Under the pieces are notes generated by a model, which saw only the letters and a program-made list of their open reading frames with translations, did no database searches and had not been told where the DNA came from. A DNA stretch of 33,064 nt, taken from NCBI RefSeq assembly GCF_003946515.1, contig NZ_RHOM01000024.1, positions 1 through 33,064 of the forward strand, in the 5' to 3' direction. Made by a program: the position numbers and the translations under genes. Source of the DNA: Companilactobacillus zhongbaensis. GTDB lineage: Bacteria > Bacillota > Bacilli > Lactobacillales > Lactobacillaceae. This document shows, piece after piece, positions 1-8,088 of this stretch (positions are counted from its first letter, which is position 1; every line of letters begins with the position of its first letter).

Positions 1-142
1 TTGTACATCAGCTCAGTACTTTGCCTTAGACTTCCTTCAGATTCCACCTCGCGATGGACACCCTTGTCCTCAGCTCGTGATTCCGACTACTACGGCTCAC
101 AGTGGACTTTCACCACCTAGTTAACGCCCATGCCGAGCGCAC
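1..142 (-). mobile_element. Group II intron, 5' end (domain I region), partial
   Basis: Read on the minus strand, the element begins at position 142 with GTGCG, the conserved group II intron 5' end. It continues with a stretch (about 118 down to 1) that I recognise from memory as typical of bacterial group II introns: a GGTGGTGAAAGTCC segment followed by a run around GTAGTAG and GGACAAGGGTGTCCATCGCG. The intron runs off the left edge, so the reverse-transcriptase ORF and 3' end are not visible. The 5' exon is repeat copy 1: a hairpin lies at about 149-174 and the insertion follows it by about seven bases, resembling the after-a-stem-loop targeting known for class C introns. The class is not certain from this fragment. 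Confidence 0.75.
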
Positions 143-408
143 CCAAATTGTTGTTGGCGATTTATCGCTTACAACAAGACTCGTATTGGAGATGTCCGAG
201 TGGTCTTCTCGGATAGCTCCAATCGACGTCGGCAGCGTTCCAGTGGCTGTATCCTCGGGCCCCGGAGCCGGCAGTGAACCACCAAAACAAACTACCACCT
301 CTATCCCCAACAACAACAACCACCAAAAATCACCAACGCCAGCACAAGCAAAACGCTTCTCTTCTGTCAAAAACTCTCTCACCTCAAGTAAAAAAGCCGC
401 TGCTCCAA
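143..408 (+). repeat. Long structured intergenic repeat, family 1, copy 1 (right half only)
   Basis: This copy matches the right half of copy 3 (13393-13936). It contains hairpin 1 (about 149-174, imperfect), hairpin 2 (183-225: an ATTGGAG/CTCCAAT stem enclosing TCCGAG/CTCGGA), the right arm of the outer stem (245-263) and the A/C-rich tail ending in a conserved CTCTCTCACCTCAAG segment (about 373-388). The left arm is absent because the group II intron interrupts the copy at 142/143; it may continue beyond the window. The right end abuts the terminator of the minus-strand gene at 436. Function unknown. Confidence 0.8.
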
Positions 409-424
409 AATCGGAACAACGGCT
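389..424 (-). terminator. Intrinsic terminator of the O-antigen-ligase-like gene
   Basis: On the minus strand, AGCCG (424-420) and CGGCT (399-395) form a stem around a loop of about 20 nt and are followed by TTTTTT. It lies 12 bases past the stop codon of the gene at 436-1830 and directly abuts the repeat tail. Confidence 0.6.
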
Positions 425-435
425 ATACTTAAACA

Positions 436-1830
436 CTATTCAATTACATCCAGCTCAACTGGATCTTTCTTATTCTTGTTAAACAACCGAGCATTATACA
501 TAGCAAACGCCAAAGAAGTAACAAAATAAATACTAACCGAAGGCGCCTCAATAACATGCCCAGTAAGCAATGCCATACCGAATCCTAAAAGCACACTGGA
601 AACCAACATAGCCCACTTAAACGACCACATTGAACCAAAATGCCTAAAGAACAATACCAGCAAGTAAACAAAACTAATAATCAATGGCAACATAAACACG
701 ATCGATCCCAAAATACCAAACTGGAAGACAATGTCGACGTAATCCATCTCAACTAACTTAGCTTTTTTAACCTTCTTAAAGTCAGTAGCATAACCCATTC
801 CGAAAGTTTTCTGAGCAGGCGTAGCCTTACTGAAATTATCCGCAGCGTTTTCGAAGTAGATCGTCCGACCACTGAAAATATAAGAAATATACTTGTTAGT
901 CTTAACGTACTTCTTCTGGTCCTTATTCAAGCCCTTCTTCGTCTTAGCACGTTGTTTCTTGTAGTGGATCATTTCTTCGTGCAATTGCGAAGTCTTAGCC
1001 ACAGCCATCATTGGATAAGCCACACCAATACCAACCAACGTAGCGACCAATAACACGATCATCCCGTTGAGATGTTTGATGTTTCCTTGATGACGGATAC
1101 GTTGAACAAATGCGGCAATCAAAGCCATCAAAGTACCAAAGATGATAGCAATGAATGAACCCTTAGTACCGATCAACAATGCTGAATAAATAGCGATGAT
1201 CACGGTGATCCAGTAGTACCATCTCTTGGCTTTAGAAAGACGATCAGTCGCATACCAAACTAAGATCGGGAACGAGATAGAAACGATAGCACTCAACTCG
1301 TTAGCAGCGTAGAACCAGCCACTTTCACCTAACTTGTAGTATGAGTAAGAACTGAAACCAGTATTAGTAAAGTGCGCGATGATCATAACTAGCGAAATGA
1401 TATTAACTGCATAAAACACAACTTTAGGGAAGTATTTATTTAGAATGCCATCCCGGTGCAATTCTTCAAATGCGTAGAAATAACCAAAGAGCATGATCGG
1501 ATAATACAAACTCTTAGCTAAAGTTGTTAATTCCAAACTAGGAACGAACAATGTCTTTTGTTTGTAGTTGATGATCAAACTTATTGCTGACATCAAACCT
1601 AATAACACAAAATAACCGATAACTAGGAAGCCCTTTTTATTGTTGCGGTTAAGTAATACGTACATCAGTAAAAAGACTACCGTAACAGCCATTACTAACA
1701 TTCTAACCAAAACGCCAAAGGTAACGTCCATATGTGCCTTTGCCATCACACCCGTAATGGCATCGAGCACCGGTTGAAATACGATATAAAGCATCAAAAA
1801 GATGCTATACCTTCTAATAAAACTTTGCAT
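436..1830 (-). CDS. O-antigen ligase / Wzy-like polytopic membrane protein
   Basis: 464 aa with about ten to eleven hydrophobic segments and a larger hydrophilic loop at roughly 280-340 (Lys-rich, YKKQRAKTKKGLNKDQKKY), the layout of O-antigen ligase/polymerase family proteins (Wzy_C / O-antigen_lig type). Such proteins polymerise or attach exported cell-surface polysaccharide units in the cytoplasmic membrane. The substrate cannot be read from sequence. The start has a GGGAG ribosome site about 9 bases upstream. It follows the GntR gene with a 77-base gap and has its own terminator. No glycosyltransferase cluster is visible nearby, so it appears to be a stand-alone gene. Its last ~58 codons, next to repeat copy 1, are about 83% G/T at third positions against about 66% in its first 50, part of the composition halo described in the findings. 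Confidence 0.7.
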   Translation of the reverse strand: MQSFIRRYSIFLMLYIVFQPVLDAITGVMAKAHMDVTFGVLVRMLVMAVTVVFLLMYVLLNRNNKKGFLVIGYFVLLGLMSAISLIINYKQKTLFVPSLELTTLAKSLYYPIMLFGYFYAFEELHRDGILNKYFPKVVFYAVNIISLVMIIAHFTNTGFSSYSYYKLGESGWFYAANELSAIVSISFPILVWYATDRLSKAKRWYYWITVIIAIYSALLIGTKGSFIAIIFGTLMALIAAFVQRIRHQGNIKHLNGMIVLLVATLVGIGVAYPMMAVAKTSQLHEEMIHYKKQRAKTKKGLNKDQKKYVKTNKYISYIFSGRTIYFENAADNFSKATPAQKTFGMGYATDFKKVKKAKLVEMDYVDIVFQFGILGSIVFMLPLIISFVYLLVLFFRHFGSMWSFKWAMLVSSVLLGFGMALLTGHVIEAPSVSIYFVTSLAFAMYNARLFNKNKKDPVELDVIE

Positions 1831-1907
1831 AAAATACTCCCAAGAAAATATTTAAAAATTAGATAAATTAATAATAACTCATATTTGACCAATTAATAAA
1901 AAAATAA

Positions 1908-2609
1908 TTATCTTTCGAGATAAAATTCAAATCTATCCCCGACATATTGCGAACGAACATACTCGAATGGCAACCCATCATCCAAAGTAGTAACTTGACG
2001 CAATCTTAAAATAGCCGAACCGCGTTTAACGTTCAACAACGTTGCGATCCGTTCAGATGCTAACATAGCGGAAACAGTCTGACTAGCCTTCCCCAGTTTG
2101 AGGCCAGCCTTTTCTTCAAGTGCCTTGTAAAGCGATGAAGTAATATCTGATTTGTCTAGATGTGCAACGATGCTACTAGGGATCGTTGCAACTTCAAAAC
2201 AAATCGGTTGATTATCAGCGTATCTAATACGCTCCATTCGCAAGACTTCATCACCGTCATGAAGCTGCAGTTTTTCCATTTCACTCAACGATGGATCGGC
2301 TAAGTGGTAAGAGACAGTCTTGCTTGAAGGATGCTTACCCTGACTCTCAGTGATCTCAGTAAAACTGGTCGTTCCCGACATCTTTTCTTGCACTTTGCTG
2401 CTAGCGACATAAGTACCGGAACCAACTTGCCGTTGTAAGATACCCTCGTCGACAAGAGTCTGGATGGCTTGTCGAAGAGTCATTCTACTTACGTCAAATT
2501 CATCAGCTAGCTTTCTCTCAGAAGGAATTCGTGCACCAACGGCCCACTTACCTTCTTCGATTTCTTTTTTGATACGATTATGAATTTGAATATAAACAGG
2601 AACCTTCAT
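1908..2609 (-). CDS. GntR family (HutC subfamily) transcriptional regulator with UTRA domain
   Basis: 233 aa. Residues about 1-65 form the winged helix-turn-helix of GntR proteins (KVPVYIQIHNRIKKEI..., then IPSERKLADEFDVSRMTLRQAI and GSGTYV). Residues about 80-230 match the UTRA ligand-binding domain of the HutC/YvoA type, which usually senses sugars or phosphosugars. I place the start at the ATG at 2609, not the longer frame to 2636, because a strong GGAGG site lies 7 bases before it (GGAGGGCGAAAATG). The target is not evident: neither neighbour is a sugar-uptake gene, although it could be co-transcribed with the membrane protein at 436. Upstream (2610-2680) is an AT-rich promoter region with no clear operator. 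Confidence 0.85.
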   Translation of the reverse strand: MKVPVYIQIHNRIKKEIEEGKWAVGARIPSERKLADEFDVSRMTLRQAIQTLVDEGILQRQVGSGTYVASSKVQEKMSGTTSFTEITESQGKHPSSKTVSYHLADPSLSEMEKLQLHDGDEVLRMERIRYADNQPICFEVATIPSSIVAHLDKSDITSSLYKALEEKAGLKLGKASQTVSAMLASERIATLLNVKRGSAILRLRQVTTLDDGLPFEYVRSQYVGDRFEFYLER

Positions 2610-2680
2610 TTTCGCCCTCCATTTCAAATCTTTCAAGAGACAACTGCAATTAAATTATACAGTATAACTTACAAATTTAG

Positions 2681-2713
2681 AAAAAAAAGGACCGATATTA
2701 TCGGTCCTTTTTT
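2681..2713 (-). terminator. Terminator of the tRNA operon (bidirectional hairpin)
   Basis: A perfect 9-bp stem, GGACCGATA/TATCGGTCC (2689-2707), flanked by A- and T-runs on both sides. It lies just downstream of tRNA-Gln on the minus strand and separates the tRNA operon from the GntR gene. Confidence 0.85.
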
Positions 2714-2717
2714 GTGA

Positions 2718-2789
2718 TTGGGTTAGCTGGATTCGAACCAGCGCATGACAGGATCAAAACCTGTTGCCTTACCGCTTGGCTATAACCCA
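2718..2789 (-). tRNA. tRNA-Gln (anticodon TTG)
   Basis: The minus strand folds into a full cloverleaf: acceptor TGGGTTA/TAACCCA, D-arm with AGCCAAGCGGTAAGGC, anticodon loop containing TTG, and T-arm GGTTCGAATCC. The 3' CCA is not encoded. It is the second gene of a two-tRNA unit. Confidence 0.95.
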
Positions 2790-2794
2790 ATGAA

Positions 2795-2877
2795 TGGAGG
2801 GGAGTGGATTCGAACCACCGAACCCGAAGGAGCGGATTTACAGTCCGCCGCGTTTAGCCAGACTTCGCTACCCCTCC
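2795..2877 (-). tRNA. tRNA-Tyr (anticodon GTA)
   Basis: A minus-strand cloverleaf with acceptor GGAGGGG/CCCCTCC, anticodon GTA in GGACTGTAAATCC, a long variable arm as expected for tRNA-Tyr, and T-loop GGTTCGAATCC. It is 83 nt long and lies 5 bases upstream of tRNA-Gln, in one transcript. Confidence 0.95.
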
Positions 2878-2902
2878 GACATTTCATCTTTCGACTTAAA
2901 AT

Positions 2903-2931
2903 ATATTACCGAAGATTCTTAGAAATTTCAA
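2903..2931 (-). promoter_or_regulatory. Promoter of the tRNA-Tyr/tRNA-Gln operon
   Basis: On the minus strand: -35 TTGAAA (2931-2926), 17-bp spacer, -10 TAATAT (2908-2903). It sits about 25 bases before the tRNA-Tyr 5' end. Confidence 0.75.
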
Positions 2932-2971
2932 GTGGTATAAATATAAAAATTTAAAAATTAATGCAGATAAC

Positions 2972-2998
2972 AAAAAATCCCACCAAAGCGGGATTCCC
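2972..2998 (-). terminator. Intrinsic terminator of the M20 peptidase gene
   Basis: On the minus strand GGAATCCCGC, loop TTTG, then GTGGGATT followed by T-residues. It lies about 35 bases past the stop codon of the peptidase gene. Confidence 0.8.
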
Positions 2999-3032
2999 AA
3001 CATTTCAATTTTTTAAAAAGGCAGTTTTTCTT

Positions 3033-4247
3033 CTATTTTTGCAAGAAGTTAACGGCCATCTTTTGATAAATATCGATGAAATCAAAATACATTTGTTTAT
3101 CCAAGTATTCATTAGGAGCATGTTGCGACAAATTACCAGGTCCAGCAACGATGAACGGATAATCGGCAGGCTTGTCTTTGACCAAATTAGAAGCATCGGT
3201 CACACCAGGACTAACCACGATCAGCATATCGCCATTTTTAGCCATCTGGAGCGTCTTTGGCATATCCTTGAACAAATCATTCAAGTAATGCGTCTCGCCC
3301 TTAACATAAGGCTTCATTAACTCCTGAGCTATCTTAACTAAGCGATTGTCTTTCGTCGAGGCCACCGGCTCTTGATCCATGAAAATATCATAAGAAAGAT
3401 GAGCACCTTCCTCATTATATCGATCAACTAATTTTTTCAAAGTCTCTCGGACCTTTGCATTATCAAACTCAGGCACAGTCCGAATATTAGCTTCGGCTTC
3501 AGCAGAGTCAGGCAAAGAATTAACTTGGGTACCACCCTTAATAGTCGTCACATTAAAAATCAAAGGACCCATTGAATCCATCTTTTCACCATCGTCACGA
3601 AAACTACGGTTAGCCTTCGTCAACAAGTTCATCAACGGATCGATAGCATTAAAACCAAGCTGAGGCATAGAACTATGAGCAGCCTTCCCTACTGAAGAAA
3701 ACTTAACATCCATCGAACCCTTTTGAGAATAAGCAATATTAAACCCAGTAGGCTCACCAACGACCAAGCCGTCAACATCATCCATCAAGCCGGAAGAAGC
3801 CACCAACTCAGAACCTTCTTCACCGATCTCCTCACCGAAAGTAACCAGCAAGCGGATCCGACCAAACTTAGGAAGCCCAGCAGCCTTAAGCTCGATCAAA
3901 GCAATAACAAAAGCCGCCAAACCAGCTTTCATATCAGCAACACCACGACCAAACAAAACACCATCAGACTCAGTCAAAGCAAAAGGATCCGACTTCCACA
4001 AAGAAACATCCCCAGGATCAACCACATCCAAGTGACCAGTAAAACCAAGAACCGGAGAACCCTCCCCAATCTCAGCTACCAAATTACAACGATCATCATG
4101 AACATCCAAAAGCCGAGCAGAAATCCCATAACGACCAAGCAAGTCCACCAAATAATCAGCAGCCTCCTTCTCATGCCCATTAACAGTCTTAAAAGCAATC
4201 AAATCCTTCAAAACATCCATCTTCATAGAATCATCAAAAACAGCCAT
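3033..4247 (-). CDS. M20 family metallopeptidase (ArgE/DapE-type deacylase)
   Basis: 404 aa, a usual length for ArgE/DapE/CPG2-like zinc amidohydrolases, which hydrolyse N-acyl amino acids or dipeptides in the cytoplasm. Metal and catalytic residues are present: H72 and D74 in GHLDVV, D105 in RGVADMKAG, E139-E140 in FGEE, E165 in GEPT, H376 near the C-terminus (SQHAPNE). H191 in KAAHSS marks the dimerisation domain. An AGGAGG site lies 8 bases before the ATG. Substrate is uncertain: desuccinylase and peptidase members look alike at this level. Codon third positions are strikingly polar along the gene: in the first 60 codons, next to repeat copy 2, 58 end in G or T; in the last 60 only about 39 do. 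It is a single-gene unit with its own terminator. Confidence 0.85.
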   Translation of the reverse strand: MAVFDDSMKMDVLKDLIAFKTVNGHEKEAADYLVDLLGRYGISARLLDVHDDRCNLVAEIGEGSPVLGFTGHLDVVDPGDVSLWKSDPFALTESDGVLFGRGVADMKAGLAAFVIALIELKAAGLPKFGRIRLLVTFGEEIGEEGSELVASSGLMDDVDGLVVGEPTGFNIAYSQKGSMDVKFSSVGKAAHSSMPQLGFNAIDPLMNLLTKANRSFRDDGEKMDSMGPLIFNVTTIKGGTQVNSLPDSAEAEANIRTVPEFDNAKVRETLKKLVDRYNEEGAHLSYDIFMDQEPVASTKDNRLVKIAQELMKPYVKGETHYLNDLFKDMPKTLQMAKNGDMLIVVSPGVTDASNLVKDKPADYPFIVAGPGNLSQHAPNEYLDKQMYFDFIDIYQKMAVNFLQK

Positions 4248-4329
4248 AACAAAAGCCTCCTAAAGTTAAGAACTTCACAAATACATTATAACCCTAAAAA
4301 AAGCACCCAATAACTCAAAATCAGAAGAG

Positions 4330-4860
4330 AACACCAAAATAAGCAAGCCAGAAAACGAAGGCAAGAGATAAAAATAAAAAGTAACCTCAAACAAAACAAG
4401 AAAAACAGAAAAAATAAACAAAAAATCATAAGCAAAAAAAAGATATATCAGAGCAAGGCGAGAGTGCGGTGAAACAGCACTCGAGCAATAGGAGAAAGCA
4501 AGAGATCAAAAAAAGAAGCATCAACTTATCCAACAAGAAAAGAAACAAAAGATTGCACCCCAAAGGTAAGTCAGGAAACAAAATGAGCGGAGCTTCAGTC
4601 CCGCGAACCGAGAAGCAGCACGGAACTCAAACAAATAAAATCTTGCGCATAAAAATAGGAAGCACCTATTTCCCCACTAAACAAAGGGGGGGGATTGCCC
4701 TACCTAGGCGGAGGGGCCCGCAGTGAACCACCAAAACAAACTACCACCTCTATCCCCCACCAACAAACAATCCAACCCAACCACCAAAAATCACCAACGC
4801 CAGCACAGGCAAAACGCTTCTCGTCTGCCAAAAACTCTCTCACCTCAAGAAAAAAGCCCC
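4330..4860 (+). repeat. Long structured intergenic repeat, family 1, copy 2 (hairpin cassette missing)
   Basis: It carries the purine-rich left part (about 4450-4510, plus an extra partial duplicate near 4337-4375), the AGCGGAGCTT..GTCCCGCGAACC segment, the AGGAAGCACC segment, and GGGGCCCG at 4713-4720, all matching copies 3 and 4. It then jumps directly to the A/C-rich tail (CAGTGAACCACC from 4721). The whole outer-stem interior and right arm present in copies 1 and 3 are missing. The rest of this gene-free stretch (4248-4896) holds only the peptidase promoter area and the weak terminator of dtpT near 4855-4890. Confidence 0.8.
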
Positions 4861-4896
4861 GACCAAGCATCAGCTCGATCGAGACAAATAAAAAAT

Positions 4897-6369
4897 CTAA
4901 TTAACACCCTTCATCATAACCTTAATCTTAGGAACCATAAATGCCAGCAACACAGCAGCAACAATAACAACCGCTGCCGTAACCCCAAAGAACATCATCT
5001 CATTAGCAGGATTACCAGCATCAAACAGCTTAACAACCTGAGCATTAATAGACTGTCCAGCAGAATTAGACAAGAACCACATACTCATCATCTGTGATGA
5101 GAAAGCCTTAGGAGCAAGCTTAGTAGTAGCAGAAAGACCAACAGGCGAAATCAACATCTCACCAATTTCGATCAATCCCCATTGTCCAACAAGCCACAAT
5201 GGACTGATCAAACCATCACCAACAGAAGCAAGTGGAATGATCAACAAGAAGTATGAAGCTGCCGTAAATAGTAAACCAAGGAAGAACTTAGTAGGAGACG
5301 ATGGTTGTCTCTTGCCAAGCTTGATCCACATCCAGGCAAAGATAGGTGTGTAAATAATAATAAATAGTGGGTTAAGAGATTGGAACCAACCAGGTTGCAA
5401 CACCCAGCCACCGAAATTCAATTGTGTTTGTTCAGCAACTAATAGCGCCATAACAACTGAACCTTGCTCTGTTATTGCCCAGAAAACAACTGCGGCAATG
5501 AACAATGGGATATAAGCCCAAACTCTAGATCTTTCAATCTTAGAAACCTTTTTACTACGTAACATAGCCACAAAGTAAGCAATTGGTATCAAGATACCTA
5601 ATGCACTAATGACGTTGATGACATTATCAACCGTCAAAGTCTTTGTAAAGAACATGATAACGATAATAATTGCAATCGCAATCAATGCATAAACTAAACG
5701 TGAAACAACTTTTGAACGTTCTTTATCAGAAATTGGATCTGGAGCTTTCAAACCAGACTCTGGTAAGTATTTCTTACCATCGTACCAGTAAACGATCAAT
5801 CCAATAAACATACCGATAGCGGCGAATGAGAATCCCACGTGGAAGTTCCATTCTCCTGAAGCCCAGTTGACCAATAGTGGCGCAATCAACGAGCCTAAGT
5901 TAATACCCATGTAGTAAATACTAAATCCGGAATCACGTCTTGGATCGTCTTCAGTATAAAGTGTACCGACCATGTCTGAAACGTTTGGTTTCAAGAGACC
6001 AGTACCGATAGTGATCAAGACGATCGAACCAAATAGTCCACCCTTGCCAATTGGTAATGATAGGACAATGTGTCCGAACATGATCAAGACACCACCCCAG
6101 AAAACAGTTCTTCTAGGTCCTAGGAGTCTATCACTGACGTATCCACCGATAACACCTGTCATATAAACTAAAGCACCGTAAATTGACATGATCGAAGCGG
6201 CGGTAGTTTGGTTAATGCCTAAACCACCCTTTTCTATTGAATAATACATATAGAAAAGTAAGATGGCACGCATACCATAGTAACTAAATCTTTCCCAAAA
6301 TTCAGTTAAGAATAATGTTCTTAAACCTAACGGTTGCCCTAAGAAACCGCGGTCTTTTTTCGCATCCAT
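4897..6369 (-). CDS. dtpT: Di-/tripeptide:proton symporter (POT/PTR2 family), DtpT-like
   Basis: 490 aa with about 14 hydrophobic segments, the size and layout of lactic acid bacterial DtpT, which imports di- and tripeptides with protons. The POT signature ExxER is present as E23-F-W-E26-R27 followed by FSYYGMRAIL, and the second PTR2 signature region (FSIYYMGINLGSLIAPL) lies at about 150-166. The start has a GAGGAG site about 9 bases upstream and a strong promoter at 6406-6434. The last ~69 codons, facing repeat copy 2, are about 88% G/T at third positions against about 48% in the first 50, part of the halo. Confidence 0.93.
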   Translation of the reverse strand: MDAKKDRGFLGQPLGLRTLFLTEFWERFSYYGMRAILLFYMYYSIEKGGLGINQTTAASIMSIYGALVYMTGVIGGYVSDRLLGPRRTVFWGGVLIMFGHIVLSLPIGKGGLFGSIVLITIGTGLLKPNVSDMVGTLYTEDDPRRDSGFSIYYMGINLGSLIAPLLVNWASGEWNFHVGFSFAAIGMFIGLIVYWYDGKKYLPESGLKAPDPISDKERSKVVSRLVYALIAIAIIIVIMFFTKTLTVDNVINVISALGILIPIAYFVAMLRSKKVSKIERSRVWAYIPLFIAAVVFWAITEQGSVVMALLVAEQTQLNFGGWVLQPGWFQSLNPLFIIIYTPIFAWMWIKLGKRQPSSPTKFFLGLLFTAASYFLLIIPLASVGDGLISPLWLVGQWGLIEIGEMLISPVGLSATTKLAPKAFSSQMMSMWFLSNSAGQSINAQVVKLFDAGNPANEMMFFGVTAAVVIVAAVLLAFMVPKIKVMMKGVN

Positions 6370-6405
6370 TTATAAATTCTCCTCACTTATCACAACGATA
6401 AATAA

Positions 6406-6434
6406 ATATTAAACTGTTGTAATTAGATTGTCAA
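6406..6434 (-). promoter_or_regulatory. Promoter of dtpT
   Basis: On the minus strand: -35 TTGACA (6434-6429), 17-bp spacer, -10 TAATAT (6411-6406). A near-consensus promoter about 37 bases upstream of the dtpT start. Confidence 0.8.
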
Positions 6435-6473
6435 AGCAATTTTAATTATACCCTTGAGAATCCAGTTATACCA

Positions 6474-6510
6474 ACAAAAAAAAATAAGAATCCTTTAATA
6501 AGGACTCTTA
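6474..6510 (-). terminator. Terminator at the end of the glycerol operon
   Basis: On the minus strand AAGAGTCC..GGATTCTT (stem 6486-6509) followed by a T-rich run. It sits just past the stop codon of the second glpK. Confidence 0.75.
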
Positions 6511-6518
6511 AAAATAAA

Positions 6519-8021
6519 TTATTTTGTATGCTTGAACGCCATAGTTGCTGCCACAGCGTCCTTCCAACCTGAATACAAGTTGTCACGGATCTCGTCTGAC
6601 ATTTTAGGTTCAAACTCATGTCCTGCTTGATAATTTTCTTTGATTTGATTGATATCTTTCCAGAAACCAGCACCGATACCGGCCAAGAATGCAACACCGA
6701 GTGAAGTAGTTTCAAGTTCTGATGAACGTTCTAGTGGAATGTTCAAAATATCTGATTGGAACTGCATCAAATAATCGTTGGCAGAAGCACCACCATCGAC
6801 TTTCAATACATCAATTGGAATATCAGAATCTGAACTCATCGTATCGATAACATCTTTAGTTTGGTATGCGATCGATTGTAAAGTAGCCTTAACGAAATCG
6901 TCCTGGTTTGAACCACGTGTGAGTCCAAAGACAGTACCACGAGCTTCGTCATCCCAATAAGGAGCACCTAATCCGGAAAAAGCCGGAACAACGTAAACTT
7001 CGTCTAAGTCGGTTGAACGTTCTGCAGCTACTTCTGAATCAGGAGTTTCTTTGATCATTCGTAAACCGTCACGCAACCATTGCAAAGCAGCACCGGCAAC
7101 GAAAATAGAACCTTCAAGGGCGTAATTAACTTTACCGTTGACACCGTAAGCAATTGTCGTCAACAAATTGTTATCTGATAAGGCAGGTTTTTCACCAGTA
7201 TTCATAACCGCGAAGGCACCAGTACCATAAGTATTCTTAACATTTCCTTTATCAAAGGCCATTTGACCGAACAAGGAAGCTTGTTGTGAACCAGTCATAC
7301 CAGTGATCTGAACTTTTGAACCGTAGAAGTGATAATTCTTAGTAGTACCGAAGTCTTCAGCGTTTGAACGAACTTCTGGCAACATCTTTCTTGGGATATT
7401 CAACAATTTAAGTAGATCGTCATCCCAATCCAAAGTATTGATGTTGAAAAGCATCGTACGACTAGCATTAGCATAGTCAGTCAAGAAACTTTCACCACCA
7501 GTTAATTTCCAAAGCAACCAAGTGTTGATCGTACCGAATAATAAGTCACCATTTTCAGCACGTTCTTGAGCACCCTCAACGTGATCAAGGATCCAACGAA
7601 CTTTAGTAGCTGAGAAGTAAGGACTGATGATCAAACCAGTCTTCTTGTGGATCTCATCTTTGTAGCCTTTTTCAATCAAATCATTAGCTAAATCAGCAGT
7701 TTGACGTGATTGCCAAACGACCGCATTGTAAATTGGCAAACCGGTATTTTTATCCCAAACAACGGTTGTTTCACGCTGGTTGGCGATACCGATAGCACGG
7801 ATCTCGTCTGGTTTAACACCTGATTCGATAAAAGCTGTCGCAATCGAAGATTGAACGGCGTTCCAAATTTCGTTAGCATCATGTTCGACCCAACCTGGAT
7901 TAGGATAAATTTGACGAATATGATGACGAGCAGTTACGATTTTTTTACCCTTATGGTCAAAAATGATTGCTCTAGCTGTAGTAGTACCCTCATCAATGGC
8001 TAAAATGTATTTCTTCTCCAT
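6519..8021 (-). CDS. Glycerol kinase paralogue lacking the catalytic Asp245
   Basis: 500 aa and full-length FGGY glycerol kinase, clearly homologous to the first kinase of the operon. Substrate-site residues R83-E84 (NQRETT) and Y135 (PYFSATK), the N-terminal D10-E11-G-T-T loop and the ATP-domain KVDGGA motif are present, as is H231 in YHFYGS, the site phosphorylated by HPr in Gram-positive glycerol kinases. However position 245, the aspartate that acts as general base in E. coli GlpK, is serine here ([13 protein letters not shown]; codon TCA), whereas the first kinase keeps [11 protein letters not shown]133 is also Ser. It may be inactive, regulatory or altered in substrate. It has an AGGAG site and is separated from glpF by an intercistronic hairpin. 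Confidence 0.85.
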   Translation of the reverse strand: MEKKYILAIDEGTTTARAIIFDHKGKKIVTARHHIRQIYPNPGWVEHDANEIWNAVQSSIATAFIESGVKPDEIRAIGIANQRETTVVWDKNTGLPIYNAVVWQSRQTADLANDLIEKGYKDEIHKKTGLIISPYFSATKVRWILDHVEGAQERAENGDLLFGTINTWLLWKLTGGESFLTDYANASRTMLFNINTLDWDDDLLKLLNIPRKMLPEVRSNAEDFGTTKNYHFYGSKVQITGMTGSQQASLFGQMAFDKGNVKNTYGTGAFAVMNTGEKPALSDNNLLTTIAYGVNGKVNYALEGSIFVAGAALQWLRDGLRMIKETPDSEVAAERSTDLDEVYVVPAFSGLGAPYWDDEARGTVFGLTRGSNQDDFVKATLQSIAYQTKDVIDTMSSDSDIPIDVLKVDGGASANDYLMQFQSDILNIPLERSSELETTSLGVAFLAGIGAGFWKDINQIKENYQAGHEFEPKMSDEIRDNLYSGWKDAVAATMAFKHTK

Positions 8022-8040
8022 TATTTAACACTCCTGAAAA

Positions 8041-8067
8041 TAAAAAGAAAAGGTGTCGCCACCCTTT
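8041..8067 (-). terminator. Intercistronic terminator between glpF and the second glpK
   Basis: On the minus strand AAAGGGTGGCGACACCTTT forms a GGTG/CACC-type stem with a short loop and is followed by TCTTTTTATTTT. It probably lowers transcription into the downstream kinase paralogue, which has no obvious promoter of its own. Confidence 0.65.
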
Positions 8068-8088
8068 CTAGTTTTTTAATACTTAGGC

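Noticed and set aside
102-482. 126-aa plus-strand frame over repeat copy 1
   Set aside because: Spans the intron end, the hairpins and the terminator; similar peptides from the other copies arise only from repeat homology and not from codon conservation.
3723-4313. Long plus-strand open frame (196 aa) antisense to the M20 peptidase
   Set aside because: Product is a low-complexity Asn/Thr/Lys/Ser-rich string without a ribosome site; the frame is open because the plus strand is depleted of T, which removes stop codons. The peptidase on the other strand has all active-site residues.
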